Program-made: the position numbers and the translations under genes | Notes under the pieces: model-generated | Told to the model about the DNA's origin: nothing | Seen by the model: only the letters and a program-made list of their open reading frames with translations | The model's database searches: none | In this document: positions 4,951 through 5,725 of the stretch, piece after piece | How the letters are laid out: every line of letters starts with the position of its first letter | Numbering within the stretch: position 1 is the first letter of the stretch | Source: Betaproteobacteria bacterium | Lineage (GTDB): Bacteria > Pseudomonadota > Gammaproteobacteria > Burkholderiales > Burkholderiaceae_C | Assembly (NCBI GenBank): GCA_947448675.1 | Contig: CANFOR010000183.1 | Coordinates: 1 to 5,725 of the forward strand | Direction of reading: 5' to 3' | DNA: 5,725 bases

Positions 4951-5725
4951 ACACACTGATCCAAAGCCCATTGCACATGCTCGTCTAGCAAGGGGCTGTA
5001 GCTGAGGCTTTGTGTGAGGGCGTGGCGCATGGGTGCGTCGTCTTGTACCCGCAGCGCATTGCCCATGGCGACGGCCACATTGCGCAACCAGCGCTCGTGG
5101 CCGATGCGGCGAATGGGGCTGCCTTCGGTGTGGCGTAAAAAGTCGGCTTCGCTCCAGTTGAACAGCGCCACCAATTGTTGGCCGCTCAGGCCTTGGCGTT
5201 CGTCAAAATCGGGCAAGGCGCTGCGCTGGGCAAATTTGTTCCAGGGGCAGACCAGCTGGCAGTCGTCGCAGCCGTAGATGCGGTTGCCCATCAAGGGGCG
5301 CAGTTCCAACGGAATGGGGCCAGCGTGCTCGATGGTCAGGTACGAGATGCAACGCCGCGCGTCGAGCTGGTAGGGCGCCACAATGGCCTGCGTGGGGCAG
5401 ACCGTGATGCAGGCGCTGCAGCTGCCGCAGCTGCCTTGGGCTGGTGCGTCACCCTGCGCAGCAGCATCAAAAAGGCCTGCAACGCCCGTGGATTGTGCGT
5501 TAGCAGCTACATTTTTTGTAGCGTTTGAAAAATCGTGTTGCGCCTCCGGCAGGGCTAAGTCCACATAAATTTCACCTAAAAAAAACATCGAGCCAGCTTG
5601 GCGGTTCAGCACCAAGGTGTGTTTGCCGCGCCAGCCCTGGCCGCTGCGCACGGCCAGCTCAGCCTCTAACACGGGAGCCGAATCGGTGAACACTCGGTGG
5701 CCCAGCGGGCCGACCTGCGCCGCAA
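4947..5725 (-). CDS. queG: Epoxyqueuosine reductase QueG (5' end outside the window)
   Basis: Cytoplasmic cobalamin- and iron-sulphur-dependent enzyme that reduces epoxyqueuosine to queuosine in tRNA, the last step of the pathway. The last 258 residues are visible; roughly the first 100 are missing. The frame is open to the right edge, so the GTG at 5693 (Val of RVFTDSAPVLE) is internal. Visible parts: the FTDSAP segment with the conserved active-site Asp, GWRGKHTLVL, the first Fe-S motif CGSCSACITVCP (CX2CX2CX3CP, about 5430-5395), RRCISYLTIE, then GCDDCQLVCPWN for the second cluster, and the TEGSPIRRIGHERWLRN block. Between VDLALP and CGSC there are 39 residues where E. coli QueG has about 8. 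Sixteen of the extra residues are encoded by a copy of the 48-bp repeat. The C-terminus ends soon after LLDEHVQWAL, shorter than E. coli. The stop overlaps that of the AEC gene. Confidence 0.95.
   Translation of the reverse strand, partial: AAQVGPLGHRVFTDSAPVLEAELAVRSGQGWRGKHTLVLNRQAGSMFFLGEIYVDLALPEAQHDFSNATKNVAANAQSTGVAGLFDAAAQGDAPAQGSCGSCSACITVCPTQAIVAPYQLDARRCISYLTIEHAGPIPLELRPLMGNRIYGCDDCQLVCPWNKFAQRSALPDFDERQGLSGQQLVALFNWSEADFLRHTEGSPIRRIGHERWLRNVAVAMGNALRVQDDAPMRHALTQSLSYSPLLDEHVQWALDQCV
5475..5522 (-). repeat. 48-bp two-hairpin palindromic element, copy C, in frame inside queG
   Basis: Minus strand: GCTAC, seven bases (A-rich), GTAGCTG, then AACGC, eleven bases, GCGTT, ending GCAGGC followed by CTTTTT. 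Both stems (GCTAC/GTAGC and AACGC/GCGTT) are perfect. It begins exactly on a codon boundary and spans 16 codons without a stop, encoding ATKNVAANAQSTGVAG in the linker before the ferredoxin-like domain. 32 of 48 bases match copy B and 29 match copy A, with no gaps. Confidence 0.8.

Noticed and set aside
1..5725. tRNA, rRNA, CRISPR array, insertion sequence or defence system
   Set aside because: No cloverleaf, regular spacer-repeat series, transposase or defence-type protein was seen; XerD here is the housekeeping recombinase, not an integron or phage integrase.

Overview
The window is GC-rich bacterial DNA with tightly packed genes. The protein families, the gene style and a dispersed ATAGCTG-type palindromic repeat point to a betaproteobacterium of the order Burkholderiales, most likely Comamonadaceae. 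This placement is an inference from recalled family resemblance, not from a search.

Layout. Positions 1-974 (minus) hold the N-terminal part of a PhoA-family alkaline phosphatase lipoprotein, with a candidate Pho box upstream. A 163-bp divergent region separates it from a ferritin-like DUF455 protein (1138-1929, plus). That gene converges on xerD (minus, ends at 1975). xerD lies directly downstream of a Bug/TctC-type periplasmic solute-binding protein (2906-3892, minus), so the two look co-transcribed. A 140-bp divergent region then leads to an AEC-family permease (4033-4950, plus). The permease converges on queG (4947 to the right edge, minus, N-terminus missing), and the two stop codons overlap inside one CTAG.

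How the genes relate. This is mostly a housekeeping neighbourhood: chromosome dimer resolution (XerD), tRNA queuosine modification (QueG), phosphate scavenging, and transport (solute-binding protein and AEC carrier). No single pathway joins them. The plus-strand genes DUF455 and AEC both lack a Shine-Dalgarno sequence and have a -10-like hexamer 5-8 nt before the ATG, so both may be read from leaderless mRNAs. The alkaline phosphatase and the solute-binding protein have ordinary ribosome binding sites.

Most interesting signal. Three diverged copies of one 48-bp, two-hairpin element occur within 4.4 kb. One fills the DUF455/xerD convergent gap and supplies the DUF455 stop codon. One lies antisense inside the 5' part of DUF455. 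One lies in frame inside queG, where it encodes 16 residues of a linker about 31 residues longer than the E. coli equivalent. The closing base pair of the first hairpin differs between copies but stays pairable (T-A, C-G, T-G), which suggests a structure maintained at RNA level.
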